DNA of 64,000 nt from JAYEHL01 sp041653935 (GCA_041653935.1 JBAZEO010000006.1:1-64000); one strand, 5' to 3'. Shown: positions 1 through 8,345, numbered from the stretch's first letter. Notes: a model not told the origin generated them from the letters alone. Translations and numbers: made by a program.

Positions 1-574
1 CATGCAACGTGCCCTGACTGTCCATCTTCCCACGGCACAACACTTCCCAGAGGGCCATGGCATCCCAGGGGCCTTCACACAGGAACACCTCGTCCTTCTG
101 CTTGGAGTACAGGTTGACCCCGTGCAAGTGGTGACCCATTGTAGGCGTCGGTAGCAGCTTGTGTTTACCCTGGATGGTCACCCACCGATACAACTGACGC
201 AACGTACCGTCAGCAGCGTATCCAGGCACCATCCACACACCATCTACGGCAGACTTGCACACGCCCCACGCCATCAACGTATCCGGATAGAGCAACCGAC
301 GCTCCTTAGTCAGATCCGTGTAAGTCGCAGTCATCTCATCACTACGTGTCCACAGTTGCTGCAAGAACGTTAGTGGATTACCTCCACCCTTCTCAGCACC
401 ACCGTCGCAAGCCCAGCACTTCCACTTACCTGTGGCCACGTTCACGCTGAACTTACCTTCCCTACCACAGAACGGACACGTGCCGACAGACTCCTTCTCG
501 CCGGCACGGTACTGCACCTCCACTCCATGAAACAAGTACGGCTTGATCGTATCCGGTATCTCGTCCTTCTTCAT
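1..574 (-). CDS. DNA primase-like protein, zinc-finger plus TOPRIM (partial, 3' end cut by window edge)
   Basis: The visible N-terminal ~191 residues start at ATG 574, 3 bp after the upstream gene's stop. They hold a CPFC...CWAC four-cysteine zinc ribbon (about residues 33-57), as in DnaG/T7 gp4-type primases that bind single-stranded template. Near the window edge is a CEGPWDAMAL segment that fits the first acidic motif of a TOPRIM catalytic domain. The role is primer synthesis at the phage fork. A helicase domain could follow beyond the window, as in T7 gp4, but this cannot be seen. Zinc ribbon and TOPRIM motif are seen; the primase function is family knowledge. Confidence 0.75.
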   Translation of the reverse strand, partial: MKKDEIPDTIKPYLFHGVEVQYRAGEKESVGTCPFCGREGKFSVNVATGKWKCWACDGGAEKGGGNPLTFLQQLWTRSDEMTATYTDLTKERRLLYPDTLMAWGVCKSAVDGVWMVPGYAADGTLRQLYRWVTIQGKHKLLPTPTMGHHLHGVNLYSKQKDEVFLCEGPWDAMALWEVLCRGKMDSQGTLH

Positions 575-577
575 AGA

Positions 578-973
578 TCACTTACATCTCCGCTTGAACT
601 CCTGACCAGTAAGACCACGACCTGGATAGAAGACTGCAAAGCGATGACCGTCATCGCCAGATCTAAAGCTATCCAACTTAGACTGGATACCCATTTTAGA
701 CTTAGTATCTTTCCAATGATGGTAGCCGTGGTATTTCGTATCAATCCATACGGCTCCAAATTTTCTCAGTAGATCTAGGAGTTGGGCATGCTCCTCCCAG
801 ATAGAGTAAGACTCTCCACCATCATTGTGATCATCTTGGGTCACTTTCTTAACAAAGACTATTTGCCCAGATGGTGTTCTTAGGGCCCTGACATAGACTC
901 CTTCCAGATCAGGACATTCTTCAGCGGTCGTCTTTAGACCATCTTGCCAAGATTCAACGCCTGATTTAGTCAT
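578..973 (-). CDS. Hypothetical protein (131 aa)
   Basis: Not recognised. It starts at ATG 973 inside the last codons of the MazG gene (8 bp overlap) and stops 3 bp before the primase start, so it is translated in the same operon. The protein is charged and mixed alpha/beta in character, with an Asp/His-rich stretch (VTQDDHNDGG) and a WIDTKYHGYHHW segment. An upstream in-frame start at 1048 would overlap MazG by 83 bp and is unlikely. The neighbours suggest a replication or nucleotide-metabolism accessory role, but nothing in the sequence shows one. Confidence 0.6.
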   Translation of the reverse strand: MTKSGVESWQDGLKTTAEECPDLEGVYVRALRTPSGQIVFVKKVTQDDHNDGGESYSIWEEHAQLLDLLRKFGAVWIDTKYHGYHHWKDTKSKMGIQSKLDSFRSGDDGHRFAVFYPGRGLTGQEFKRRCK

Positions 974-1439
974 TTCGGCTTGCCTGTTCGTCAACGTAGG
1001 TTGGATCAACAACAGCCTCAAGCACCTCACGCTCGGCTGCACGGTCACGGTTCTCTTCGGCTGCTAGCTCGTCCGTGTACTTCTCGGGGTATCGCTTGCG
1101 CAGCTTGGCGATGTTGGCTGCCATGATGTCGCCCATATCCAACTGAAGAGCGTTGCACATCTCAGCCATGTACCAGAACAGGTCGCCCAGCTCCTCCTTG
1201 ACGTTGATCACATCAAGCGGCTTGCCGTAGTAGATCCATCGCTCAATCGCTGCTGCCAACTCACCTGCCTCGCCTGCGATACCAATCGCAGCATGATTGG
1301 CTCGCACTGGAATGAGTTTGCTTTCCAGTTGCCGTGGATGCACATCCTCATAGGGCCTGTACGTAGCCATACGATCCAGGGCCATCCACTGATCACATTC
1401 TGTACGTGCCGCCAGTTTCTGATACTCTTCTGGGTTCAT
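966..1439 (-). CDS. mazG: MazG-like nucleotide pyrophosphohydrolase
   Basis: All-alpha NTP pyrophosphatase fold. The region around residues 60-95 carries the signature: GEAGELAAAIE supplies the first acidic pair and KEELGDLFWYMAEM supplies the EExxD metal-binding helix. MazG enzymes hydrolyse (d)NTPs to monophosphates; in phages they are thought to shape nucleotide pools or (p)ppGpp levels. Start 1439 is chosen because ATG overlaps the upstream TGA (ATGA) and has GGAG 9 nt upstream; an ATG at 1454 is the alternative. The setting between primase and a thymidylate-synthase homologue fits nucleotide-pool control. Confidence 0.85.
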   Translation of the reverse strand: MNPEEYQKLAARTECDQWMALDRMATYRPYEDVHPRQLESKLIPVRANHAAIGIAGEAGELAAAIERWIYYGKPLDVINVKEELGDLFWYMAEMCNALQLDMGDIMAANIAKLRKRYPEKYTDELAAEENRDRAAEREVLEAVVDPTYVDEQASRND

Positions 1440-1696
1440 TTCAAAATACTCCATGTGATTGGCAATCTATCGTCAGACTCCCACGGATCAACTTCTATAA
1501 AGCCTAGCCTATACAGTCTCTCCAATGCTCCTTGTACTCTTCCAATACCTGTAGACACACCATGTCGCAGTAATACATCTCTGATACGTCTTGTACTTGC
1601 ACTTCCCAACAGCAGAGCCCTATAGACTTGGATGTCTAGGGGTCTAACCACACCCTGAAACTCTGTGAACATTTCCAAGTCTACTGGGGGCAGCAT
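1436..1696 (-). CDS. Small winged-helix-like protein
   Basis: An 86-aa protein whose core (STRRIRDVLLRHG...GRVQGALERLYRLGFIEV) has the look of a winged helix-turn-helix: a recognition-helix-like segment followed by a short wing rich in Asp. The ATG at 1696 overlaps the preceding TGA as TGATG. A start at 1717 would add seven residues but has no good ribosome binding site. It overlaps mazG by 4 bp (ATGA). Likely DNA binding, perhaps regulatory; no target can be inferred. Confidence 0.5.
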   Translation of the reverse strand: MLPPVDLEMFTEFQGVVRPLDIQVYRALLLGSASTRRIRDVLLRHGVSTGIGRVQGALERLYRLGFIEVDPWESDDRLPITWSILK

Positions 1697-2259
1697 CAGT
1701 ATTTTCGCACCTCCCATACCACACTGTTATGACCGGGGACGGTTCCCCAACAAGTCGAGAACGCTGAGAACTCAACGACATGGCCTGGATAGGCCTCCAA
1801 TAGATACTCTAGCCACTGATAGCTCAGGTCGTTCATAGACCATTGGATCAGTAGCTTGGCCTCCAGCCCCCGCCTCGACATAGGTCTCATCCGTAATGCT
1901 TCACGCATCGGCCTACCTAGGCAGCCACGAGCTCCGTAGAACTCCCAGCCCCAAACACCCTCCATCACCTCGCCTTGAAGTACGTTGAGATAGTGGGGAG
2001 CCATGGCACTGATATAGACCTTCTCGCCACTATTGATAGCCAGCGACCACTTGAACGGCACTTTCTTGAAGCAAACATCGTACCACGTAGGCCCCCCAGC
2101 CCGACGGTTGCGAATGTGGTAACGTTGTTCGGTACCTAGGTAGAGCCATGGCCTATTCTCAATAAACTCCTCTAGGGTGTTCCAGGTAGGTGCCCTATTC
2201 CCAAACTCGGAGGCACGGTACCGAAGCACAAAGTCTTTCTTACTCAGTACCGGCTCCAT
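1696..2259 (-). CDS. Hypothetical protein (187 aa), downstream of thymidylate-synthase homologue
   Basis: Not recognised. ATG at 2259 overlaps the TGA of the thymidylate-synthase homologue, with GGGAG just upstream, so the two are translationally coupled. It is aromatic-rich (many W and Y) and carries a WEFYGARGCLGRPMREALRM segment that could be a nucleotide- or DNA-binding turn. Coupling to the TS homologue makes a role in modified-nucleotide metabolism possible, but this rests on position only. Confidence 0.6.
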   Translation of the reverse strand: MEPVLSKKDFVLRYRASEFGNRAPTWNTLEEFIENRPWLYLGTEQRYHIRNRRAGGPTWYDVCFKKVPFKWSLAINSGEKVYISAMAPHYLNVLQGEVMEGVWGWEFYGARGCLGRPMREALRMRPMSRRGLEAKLLIQWSMNDLSYQWLEYLLEAYPGHVVEFSAFSTCWGTVPGHNSVVWEVRKY

Positions 2260-3341
2260 CACTTGCTCCCTTTGGCTGGCCAGTTGGCCTCACGCCGCTT
2301 GATCCAGTCCAAGCCAGCGATACGCCAATCGTCGGCTAGAACGGCAGTCAAGTACTCTTCGGCCACTCCGTACTCTCGCTGCTTGTGGGCTGCAAACGCC
2401 TTAGCCATCGGGATGGCCACACTAGGAAAGAACTTATTGGTCCACAGGTGTGTTTTCATGGATAGCTTATCCAGCTCGTCACCGTAACCGTGGTTCACGA
2501 ACGTGGTGCACTCGGTGTCGAACCGGTCTGGATTGGTTACCAGCGGAACCAAGACGAAGTTAGGCTGATCATACGGATCATCGTACACGTCAGCCAGCCA
2601 CTTCTCCGGGGTCCACCGTTCCGTATATACGTGGAGGTTATTGGTGAACTGATAGTAGTTTCCCACCCCCACACCGATGCGAGCCGCAAGGTACTCCTGG
2701 AGCATGGAGAAGTGAACCACGTTGGCCCCGAGCATCCCCCAGATCAGATCATTGGAGCGGTTACAGACTGTCATGTCTAGAAACTTGGTGTAGACGGCCG
2801 TGCCTTGGTCTGAGAATCCGTCGGGCTCTATTGAGGTGATAGCCTCTCGAATAGCGAAGTAGGCTTGAGAATTGCATGGCTTGTCGAGGGTTTTGACATC
2901 AATCCCTAGGTCAGCCTCAGCCGACCACATCTGCAAGACCACCCGCCGACTATGTGGATCAGCCTTCAGCTCTCGTACCACCTCATCCAACTGGTCTATG
3001 CAGAAGTAGCGTCGCCAGCGGTGACCGTACGCCCCATGGTACGTGATGCCGTTGTCGCTGAACTCCGCCATCTTGCTGTTGTACCAAGCTAACGGAGCCA
3101 CATCGCGACGGCCTGCCAACATCCACAGGCTCTCGTAGAGGTGGAAGAACGGGTTGCAGTCGCGGGCAGCGTTGAACAACACACGCTCACAGGGGTGTTC
3201 ATACTGCACCGTGACAGGTCCATCAAACTGGATCACGTCGCCGTACCGGCTGGCCGACCGCCTTGTCGGTGCCTCACCCTCATGCACGGCACGCACCAGC
3301 CCAGAAAATGCGTCGTTGACGTTGCGGAAAGCGAATTCCAT
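2259..3341 (-). CDS. Thymidylate-synthase homologue, probable dUMP hydroxymethylase
   Basis: A 360-aa member of the thymidylate synthase fold. Visible elements: DPHSRRVVLQMW (phosphate-binding Arg pair), the catalytic Cys in DKPCNSQAY, and a RSND...GANVVHFSML...YYQFTNNLHVY block matching the dUMP-binding region. The Asn in GANVVHF matches the residue that selects uracil over cytosine in TS, so dUMP rather than dCMP is the likely substrate. Family members make dTMP or 5-hydroxymethyl-dUMP. The adjacent DNA-kinase and pyrophosphorylase genes favour hydroxymethylation (inference). Start 3341 has AGGAG 7 nt upstream; in-frame sequence to 3458 runs through the promoter region and is not coding. 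Confidence 0.8.
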   Translation of the reverse strand: MEFAFRNVNDAFSGLVRAVHEGEAPTRRSASRYGDVIQFDGPVTVQYEHPCERVLFNAARDCNPFFHLYESLWMLAGRRDVAPLAWYNSKMAEFSDNGITYHGAYGHRWRRYFCIDQLDEVVRELKADPHSRRVVLQMWSAEADLGIDVKTLDKPCNSQAYFAIREAITSIEPDGFSDQGTAVYTKFLDMTVCNRSNDLIWGMLGANVVHFSMLQEYLAARIGVGVGNYYQFTNNLHVYTERWTPEKWLADVYDDPYDQPNFVLVPLVTNPDRFDTECTTFVNHGYGDELDKLSMKTHLWTNKFFPSVAIPMAKAFAAHKQREYGVAEEYLTAVLADDWRIAGLDWIKRREANWPAKGSK

Positions 3342-3387
3342 TGTGTTGCTCCTGATTTCGTTGTGATCGTAAGTCCTTACGCTGCAA

Positions 3388-3406
3388 CCTATTATAAACG
3401 GTTGCA
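3388..3406. promoter_or_regulatory. GCAACC...TTATAAA element, palindromic
   Basis: GCAACC and GGTTGC flank an AT core (TATTATAAAC), making an inverted repeat in the divergent spacer between the TS homologue and the plus-strand winged-helix gene. On the minus strand the core reads TATAAT, a consensus -10 for the leftward gene, though no good -35 is visible. Close copies lie at 16046, 18723, 18890 and 20553, which points to a shared phage regulatory site. Confidence 0.5.
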
Positions 3407-3426
3407 AAAATCTTTGCCGGGTGGGC

Positions 3427-3454
3427 TTTACTTTTCCCAGCCGGGAGCTATACT
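3427..3454 (+). promoter_or_regulatory. Sigma70-like promoter, rightward
   Basis: TTTACT at 3427-3432, a 16-nt spacer, then TATACT at 3449-3454. It lies 59 bp before the start of the histone-tailed winged-helix gene. The -35 surround (TTTACTTT) and the sequence after the -10 (TGGTGG) recur at the 18775 and/or 20623 promoters, supporting a real promoter family. Confidence 0.65.
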
Positions 3455-3512
3455 TCACTCAGTGGTGGGAGTTGGTCCTGCCAAGCCTGTAACGCCGTTT
3501 AGGAGCAAAGTC

Positions 3513-3950
3513 ATGTCGAACGAAACCGAAACCGTCGCCACCGAAACCGCCCCCAGGACCCGCAAGCCACTGAAGAAGGTTGCCAAGGCTGTGGCCAAGT
3601 CCGCTGCCGTCAAGGAGACCGCCAAGGTCGCCACCAAGAAGGCCCCTGTCAAGAAGGCTGCGGCTGCCAAGGCTGCCCCCGCCGAGACCGTGCCCTCTGG
3701 CCTGACCAAGCGGCAGCACAAGGTCCTGACCGCCCTCGCCAGCGGCAAGGAGCTCAGCCGCAACGAGCTGGCTGACGCTACTGGCATGAACAAGGGCTGG
3801 AGCAAGCTGCTCGGTGCCTCCACGCACGAAGAGGCAGGAGATGGCAGCCTGGAGGGCCTCGGCTACATCAAGTCCGCCCGCTACGAGGGCAGCCGCTCGG
3901 TCGTGTATGCCATCACGGCTGCCGGCAAGAAGGCTCTGGCTGCCAAGTAG
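3513..3950 (+). CDS. Histone H1-like tail fused to winged-helix DNA-binding protein
   Basis: A 145-aa protein. Residues 15-65 are a Lys/Ala/Pro-rich low-complexity tail resembling bacterial histone H1-like proteins. Residues ~68-145 form a compact wHTH-like domain (LTKRQHKVLTALASGKELSRNELADATG, then a wing ending in YAITAAGKKALAAK). The ATG at 3513 has AGGAG 7 nt before it. It is a lone plus-strand gene with its own promoter at 3427 and terminator at 3978, in a region of minus-strand genes. The likely role is nucleoid-like or regulatory DNA binding; whether it acts on phage or host DNA is unknown. Confidence 0.75.
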   Translation: MSNETETVATETAPRTRKPLKKVAKAVAKSAAVKETAKVATKKAPVKKAAAAKAAPAETVPSGLTKRQHKVLTALASGKELSRNELADATGMNKGWSKLLGASTHEEAGDGSLEGLGYIKSARYEGSRSVVYAITAAGKKALAAK

Positions 3951-3977
3951 CCCACCAGTCCGTTTCGTTACAAGTAG

Positions 3978-4002
3978 CCCTGCCACGTTGGCAGGGCTTT
4001 TT
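3978..4002 (+). terminator. Rho-independent terminator
   Basis: Stem GCCCTGCC / GGCAGGGC with an ACGT loop, followed by TTTTT. It sits 27 bp after the winged-helix gene stop and ends that single-gene plus-strand transcript. Confidence 0.85.
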
Positions 4003-4017
4003 CGTTGGTACAGGCCA

Positions 4018-4848
4018 CTATTGCCCACGGCTACCACCAGGACGCACGGGTGGGCTCGCTGGGGGACTTGCTGGGCATGCTAGGGCCTTGCCCAGAGCCA
4101 CGGCTGGCAACCGCACGGACGCCCTTCCTGGAGAAATGGTAGACCACATCAGCGGCTTGCTGAACACCCAACACGGGGCAAGAATAAAGTGCCAGGGTCT
4201 GTGACCGTGGTGGCTGATGTACTCCAGGTCCCGCCACCACTTGGGAATCAGGCCATCAGCACGGTCGCTACGGCTGCCCGGCGACTTCTTGTAGAACTCC
4301 ACGCTCCGGGTGTGGTTCTTAGGCTCCACGAAGTTCTCGTGGTGGAACACCTCATCACCTACCAGCGGTCGCTTCGGTGTGTACAGGTCGCCCCTTGGAT
4401 TAAGACAGGCTTGCTTGACCTTGTAGACGGACGGGTAGCTCGTTCGCACGCAGCCGGACAGCGTGTAGTTGCTGGGAAATGCGTGGGCGACCCTGCCGAC
4501 CATCAGCAGGCAGTTGTCAGAGCAATCCCGGGGTCCCAGGCTGGCCAGCCACGTACCGGGCCACTGCCGACTCGTGGTGCGCAGGTGCTGCTTGCAGGTC
4601 GAGTACGTCAGCAATCCACCCTCCCAGTTCGGGCTACTTCTGGTCTGCTTGAGCAGACCATCCTCATAGAAGATCTGGTGGCTCGTGTACAGATAAGCCT
4701 CTCCGCGATCCTTGCTCAGAGCCGACAGCAATCCATCAGGATCGTTCAGCGTCACACCATGACTGTTCTCCTTGCCCTCGGCCATCCACCGGAACTGCTG
4801 GTATCCGTTCGGCAACTCTAGACTACGACTGATCAATGGCGAGGGCAT
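4018..4848 (-). CDS. Nucleotide-modification-associated (Nmad-like) protein, tentative
   Basis: A 276-aa protein. Residues ~78-240 (GGLLTYSTCKQHLR, LLMVGRVAHAF, a PVY/GD-type middle, RPWHFILAPCWVFS near the end) have the spacing I associate with Nmad2/Nmad3 domains, which occur beside phage DNA-base modification genes. The last ~35 residues are Pro/Ala/Gly-rich. It overlaps the 5-hmdU-kinase-like gene by 16 bp, so the two are coupled. Domain assignment is from memory and moderate at best; the neighbourhood is the stronger evidence. Confidence 0.5.
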   Translation of the reverse strand: MPSPLISRSLELPNGYQQFRWMAEGKENSHGVTLNDPDGLLSALSKDRGEAYLYTSHQIFYEDGLLKQTRSSPNWEGGLLTYSTCKQHLRTTSRQWPGTWLASLGPRDCSDNCLLMVGRVAHAFPSNYTLSGCVRTSYPSVYKVKQACLNPRGDLYTPKRPLVGDEVFHHENFVEPKNHTRSVEFYKKSPGSRSDRADGLIPKWWRDLEYISHHGHRPWHFILAPCWVFSKPLMWSTISPGRASVRLPAVALGKALACPASPPASPPVRPGGSRGQ

Positions 4849-5399
4849 AGGATTGCTCCGAGTATGGTAGGCATAGGAACACGGTAGTCCAACACGGTCA
4901 CGTCACGACCAGACTCTCGCATGGCAGACTGCACACGCCTCCATACGCTGGCATGGTCCTTGATGATATTCTTGGGGTCAAGCGGCTTGGTGTTACCACT
5001 ACGGTCCCGTCTGCTCTGCACCCGATCAATACACACCTTCAGCGGCGTGTTCAGGAAGAAGAATCGGTAGCGGTGACCACCGCCTTCCAGGTCCATAGCG
5101 AGCTGATCATACCGCCGAAACGTGTGAGACACCAGGATACCCTCCAGTACCACAAACTTGTAGGACTCACAGAAGAGCCTGACCCGTCGCACCACTTCGT
5201 CCGCTGAACCAACTTGGTCACAGCCGCCACAAGCGGTCGTATACTTGCCAACTACAGCCACATCCACCTTCTGTAGATGATAGCCGATCAGCTTGCCCTC
5301 CTCTATGATTTCAGCGTGATCGTACTTGCCCAGCAGGGTGTGGACTATCCAGCTCTTGCCGCTACCGTGTGTCCCACGGATGTCTAACACTGTCGCCAT
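4833..5399 (-). CDS. P-loop kinase, probable 5-hydroxymethyl-dU DNA kinase
   Basis: A 188-aa P-loop NTPase with Walker A GTHGSGKS at residues 9-16 and a signature GKYTTACGGCDQV (~51-63), typical of the phage kinase clade that acts on 5-hydroxymethyluracil already in DNA. FVVLEGILVS fits the Walker B/substrate region, and a RVQSRRDRSG lid-type Arg segment follows. Phosphorylating hmdU in DNA would prepare it for amine or amino-acid addition. Immediately downstream of the pyrophosphorylase-like gene (2 bp gap) and upstream of the Nmad-like gene. Kinase fold is clear; substrate is inferred from motif and context. Confidence 0.75.
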   Translation of the reverse strand: MATVLDIRGTHGSGKSWIVHTLLGKYDHAEIIEEGKLIGYHLQKVDVAVVGKYTTACGGCDQVGSADEVVRRVRLFCESYKFVVLEGILVSHTFRRYDQLAMDLEGGGHRYRFFFLNTPLKVCIDRVQSRRDRSGNTKPLDPKNIIKDHASVWRRVQSAMRESGRDVTVLDYRVPMPTILGAILCPRH

Positions 5400-5401
5400 G
5401 A

Positions 5402-6226
5402 TTATACCCCGTTGTACTTCCTCTTCGGTCTGCCTTCGCCGTGTAGTGTACGCTCAAACTTGTCAAATTCACAGAGGCAGTTCTGGTAGTCAATTGCCTC
5501 CAACCGATCCACGATGCCACGGCGCAGGCACGTACGGCACAGGCTGATCACGTCGGTCAGCACACTACCAAACTCGCTGTCCTTGATGGTGCGACCGAGT
5601 AGCCTGTTTGCACCCCTACGTGATCCAGGCCCTATAGGTGCCCATTTTAGCCGGTCACGCCAGCTACCTTGACCACCACAGGCCCACCGTAGGTCAGCCA
5701 CAATCTGCCCCGCCATGAACGTACCAACACCCTTGGAGCTGGTCAGCACCTTGCACGCCTCCTGCATACTGCTGGTCGGCACAGACAGGGTACGCAACGG
5801 CTTGATGTGGCTGTCTATGACAATGTCCACCTTGTCGCCTGACACTCCGTTGGTGCTCACAATGTAGGCTGCATTGAACACCTTGGTCTGCTTGTGCAGT
5901 ACGTCCTTGACACGCGTGGGATCCCAGAAGTAGGGGAACCCAATCGCTTCCAATGAGCTGGGCAAGTTTATGAACCGACCCAGAGCACAAGCTAGTACGA
6001 TGTTGTGGTGATCGTAGTTTGGCTTGTACCAGTTGTCCAGCAACCAACGGCTCACCGTGTCATCCATGCGCCGTACGTTGCAGAACCGATACTGCTGGAG
6101 TATCTCGTCGTCAGTCCAGGGCTTCGGCTTGCCCTTCTCCTTGCGTAGGCGTATGGTCTCTCGCTCCTCAATCCAGTACAGGAACCGTTCCTGCGGCGTC
6201 AGTTTGCGTACCTCTGCGATCTTCAC
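5402..6226 (-). CDS. Alpha-glutamyl/putrescinyl thymine pyrophosphorylase-like (HhH-glycosylase-fold) protein
   Basis: A 274-aa alpha-helical protein. Residues ~45-62 (QQYRFCNVRRMDDTVSRW) match the N-terminal signature of the aG/PT-PPlase/HMUDK-helical family. The middle has a helix-hairpin-helix-like segment (TSSKGVGTFMAGQIVADLRW), as in DNA glycosylase-related folds. Known members are predicted to install or process hypermodified thymines after hmdU phosphorylation. It starts with GTG overlapping the DNA polymerase stop (GTGA) and sits 2 bp before the kinase. The C-terminal cysteines (CRTC, CLC) could bind metal. Family assignment is from signature motifs. Confidence 0.7.
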   Translation of the reverse strand: MKIAEVRKLTPQERFLYWIEERETIRLRKEKGKPKPWTDDEILQQYRFCNVRRMDDTVSRWLLDNWYKPNYDHHNIVLACALGRFINLPSSLEAIGFPYFWDPTRVKDVLHKQTKVFNAAYIVSTNGVSGDKVDIVIDSHIKPLRTLSVPTSSMQEACKVLTSSKGVGTFMAGQIVADLRWACGGQGSWRDRLKWAPIGPGSRRGANRLLGRTIKDSEFGSVLTDVISLCRTCLRRGIVDRLEAIDYQNCLCEFDKFERTLHGEGRPKRKYNGV

Positions 6227-8235
6227 GACCCAGTGCTCCAGGTGGTAGAGTGCTTAGTACAGGATACAGGGGTAGGCACACCTAGATCGTCGCCGCCCTG
6301 TGCCATCAGTTTCATACACTGCTCGATGATGGGTTTGTTGGTTGCCTCGTCGTCGGGAAAGTCAAACACCTGCTCGTCGTGGATCTGCATGACAATATGG
6401 TAGTCATCGCCCACATCCTGTAGATAGTTATGGCAGCGGATCATTCCCTTCATCATCCACCAGCAAGCCGTTCCTGATACGTGATAGTTCAACGGTACCG
6501 TAGGCATGATGCGTCCGTAGCTAGTACGTCCACACCACAACGGATAGCCGTGATCAGGATCCACGGTCTTGTCAGGCATGGTTTCCACATAACCATACTT
6601 CTCAGCGTAGGCAATCTGCTGTGCATTCAGTTTCTTGATACGGTTGAACCGGCTCTGGATCCTAGCCTGTGCTCCAGGCACATGATAGGCACGATCCGCC
6701 GTACCGCTCTCTAGCACAGCTCCGTACTGCACAGCGAAGTCACCGTTCTTGGTCCACTGGTACCACGTGCTAGCGTAGGCCTCCTTGCTCTCCATACCAT
6801 GTTTCGCAAACAACTTGGGATGCAGCGTATCAAAGATGAGCATGTGATAACTGCCGTAGTAAGGCGGATCGTTAGGATGCTCAAACAGGTACACCATCTC
6901 TGGCTCGTTGGCCTCGTAAGCTGGGAACCGCAGCTCTAGGTTCTTTGCATCACAGGAGTACCACACCCTACCCGGCGCAGGCCCAAAGCAGTACCGAAGA
7001 TTGAAGCCCTCCTTCTTGCTGATATTCTGCTCGTTCGGGTTCTGTGACGACCACCGCAGCGTGTCAGTGCCCGTGGGATTCAGTGACGGATGCAGTCTGT
7101 ACCACACCCTATCACGGTGCTCCGTGTGTACCCAGAACTTCTTGTAGCTCTCCAGGTACCCATAAGCCGTGTCACGCTTGCGCTTGCCCATCAGTGCCGT
7201 CACGAACATCAGCGGCTTGCTGTTGCGTGGCAACGTGACTGAGTACTGCTCCAATACGGTCTTGTCCAGCGACGGTACCCCAGTCTTCTTGCTCTTCTTG
7301 AGTGGGGGTAGATGCATCCCCTCCTCGCTGAACACAAACTCCGTGAGCGACTTGTTGTTGCCGCTCTTAGGCAGCGTCAACTCGTAGCCGTATCGCTTGG
7401 CTATGTTGAGGCACGTACGATGAGCGTCTTGACTGGCCTCGGCATACTCCGTACGTTTCTCCTCCAACCGTCCAGCGTGTAGCGTCACGCCGTAGTTTTC
7501 TATAGCGGCTACCACGGGCAGCACCTTGAGCCGTTCCTCGTAGATCCGCCAGAGGTGCTTTTGCTTCAGGATCTGCTGTTGCCGCTTGAACAGCGGTAGC
7601 GTCACGCTCGCGTCGCTGTCACCGTACTCACTCAGCACGGTCTCCCAGGTCTCGTCGCCACCACCCTCCTCGTGCACCAGTCGCGGCATCCAGCAGTCGT
7701 ACTTCCACACGGTACTCTTCGCACTAGGCATCTCAGGCAAGCCTTCCTTGGCCTGTCGCCAGTCTGGCCTGTTAGTTCGTGCCCAGCTACGAGCCGCCAG
7801 CGTCACCTTCCTCAGCCTGTCCTCGTACGGCTGTACGTTAGCTTGCAAGTACACCATGGCCATCGTGGTCAGGTCATGGGGCTGATTGCTAGCCAGCAAG
7901 TGCCCTGCCAACAATGTATCGTAGATCTTAGCCCAGTCCCACCTCAGCTCCATGCTGTAGTCATTGAACAGCAGGCTCAAGGCCATGAAGTCAAACTTGG
8001 GATTCTGTAATACGATCTTATCAGCACCGTCTATCTTGCGTTGCAGGTCCTTCAGGTCGCCGCGGTCTGCCACCACCCTACGCGTCAACGGATCCACTCG
8101 CCACTCCCACGACACGTTGCACCCATCCTCGTCACAGGTGCTCACGTAGTAGGGCCTCGCTCCGTGCCGTAGATCCAGTCCCGTAGTTTCACTGTCTAGG
8201 CTGATCATGCCTCCCTGTCGTGGTCGCTTAGGCAT
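6223..8235 (-). CDS. polA: DNA polymerase I family replicative polymerase with 3'-5' exonuclease
   Basis: About 670 aa from ATG 8235. The exonuclease comes first: DSETTGLD (ExoI), QNPKFDFMAL (ExoII), later a Tyr/Asp ExoIII region. The family-A polymerase follows: TDTLRWSSQNPNEQN (T..RWSS..PN.QN), motif A YSCDAKNLELRF, an O-helix-like KNGDFAVQYGA, and motif C MQIHDEQVFDFP with the catalytic HDE. There is no 5'-3' exonuclease domain, as usual in phages. Start 8235 is chosen because it overlaps the preceding small gene and puts ExoI near the N-terminus; the 30 residues upstream are cysteine/tryptophan-rich shadow. Confidence 0.92.
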   Translation of the reverse strand: MPKRPRQGGMISLDSETTGLDLRHGARPYYVSTCDEDGCNVSWEWRVDPLTRRVVADRGDLKDLQRKIDGADKIVLQNPKFDFMALSLLFNDYSMELRWDWAKIYDTLLAGHLLASNQPHDLTTMAMVYLQANVQPYEDRLRKVTLAARSWARTNRPDWRQAKEGLPEMPSAKSTVWKYDCWMPRLVHEEGGGDETWETVLSEYGDSDASVTLPLFKRQQQILKQKHLWRIYEERLKVLPVVAAIENYGVTLHAGRLEEKRTEYAEASQDAHRTCLNIAKRYGYELTLPKSGNNKSLTEFVFSEEGMHLPPLKKSKKTGVPSLDKTVLEQYSVTLPRNSKPLMFVTALMGKRKRDTAYGYLESYKKFWVHTEHRDRVWYRLHPSLNPTGTDTLRWSSQNPNEQNISKKEGFNLRYCFGPAPGRVWYSCDAKNLELRFPAYEANEPEMVYLFEHPNDPPYYGSYHMLIFDTLHPKLFAKHGMESKEAYASTWYQWTKNGDFAVQYGAVLESGTADRAYHVPGAQARIQSRFNRIKKLNAQQIAYAEKYGYVETMPDKTVDPDHGYPLWCGRTSYGRIMPTVPLNYHVSGTACWWMMKGMIRCHNYLQDVGDDYHIVMQIHDEQVFDFPDDEATNKPIIEQCMKLMAQGGDDLGVPTPVSCTKHSTTWSTGS

Positions 8236-8345
8236 CACTCTACTCCAGCAATACTGAAAACGCACTTCCAGAACACAGAACCAACGGCACATCCTGCAAG
8301 GAAAGAGATAGTCCATAGCAGCCACGGCACTTTTCTAATAGACAT
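8235..8345 (-). CDS. Small single-pass membrane protein (36 aa)
   Basis: ATG at 8345 has GGAGGAG upstream and overlaps the HNH gene's stop; its own stop overlaps the polymerase ATG. The peptide is short and hydrophobic (LLWTISFLAGCAVGSVF), one transmembrane helix, with a basic N-terminus (MSIRKV). No function recognised. The ribosome binding site and exact packing support a real gene. Confidence 0.5.
   Translation of the reverse strand: MSIRKVPWLLWTISFLAGCAVGSVFWKCVFSIAGVE

Noticed and set aside
3459..4037. Minus-strand open frame of 192 codons opposite the winged-helix gene
   Set aside because: It is a mirror of the Lys/Ala-rich gene; no ribosome binding site, and it covers the terminator.
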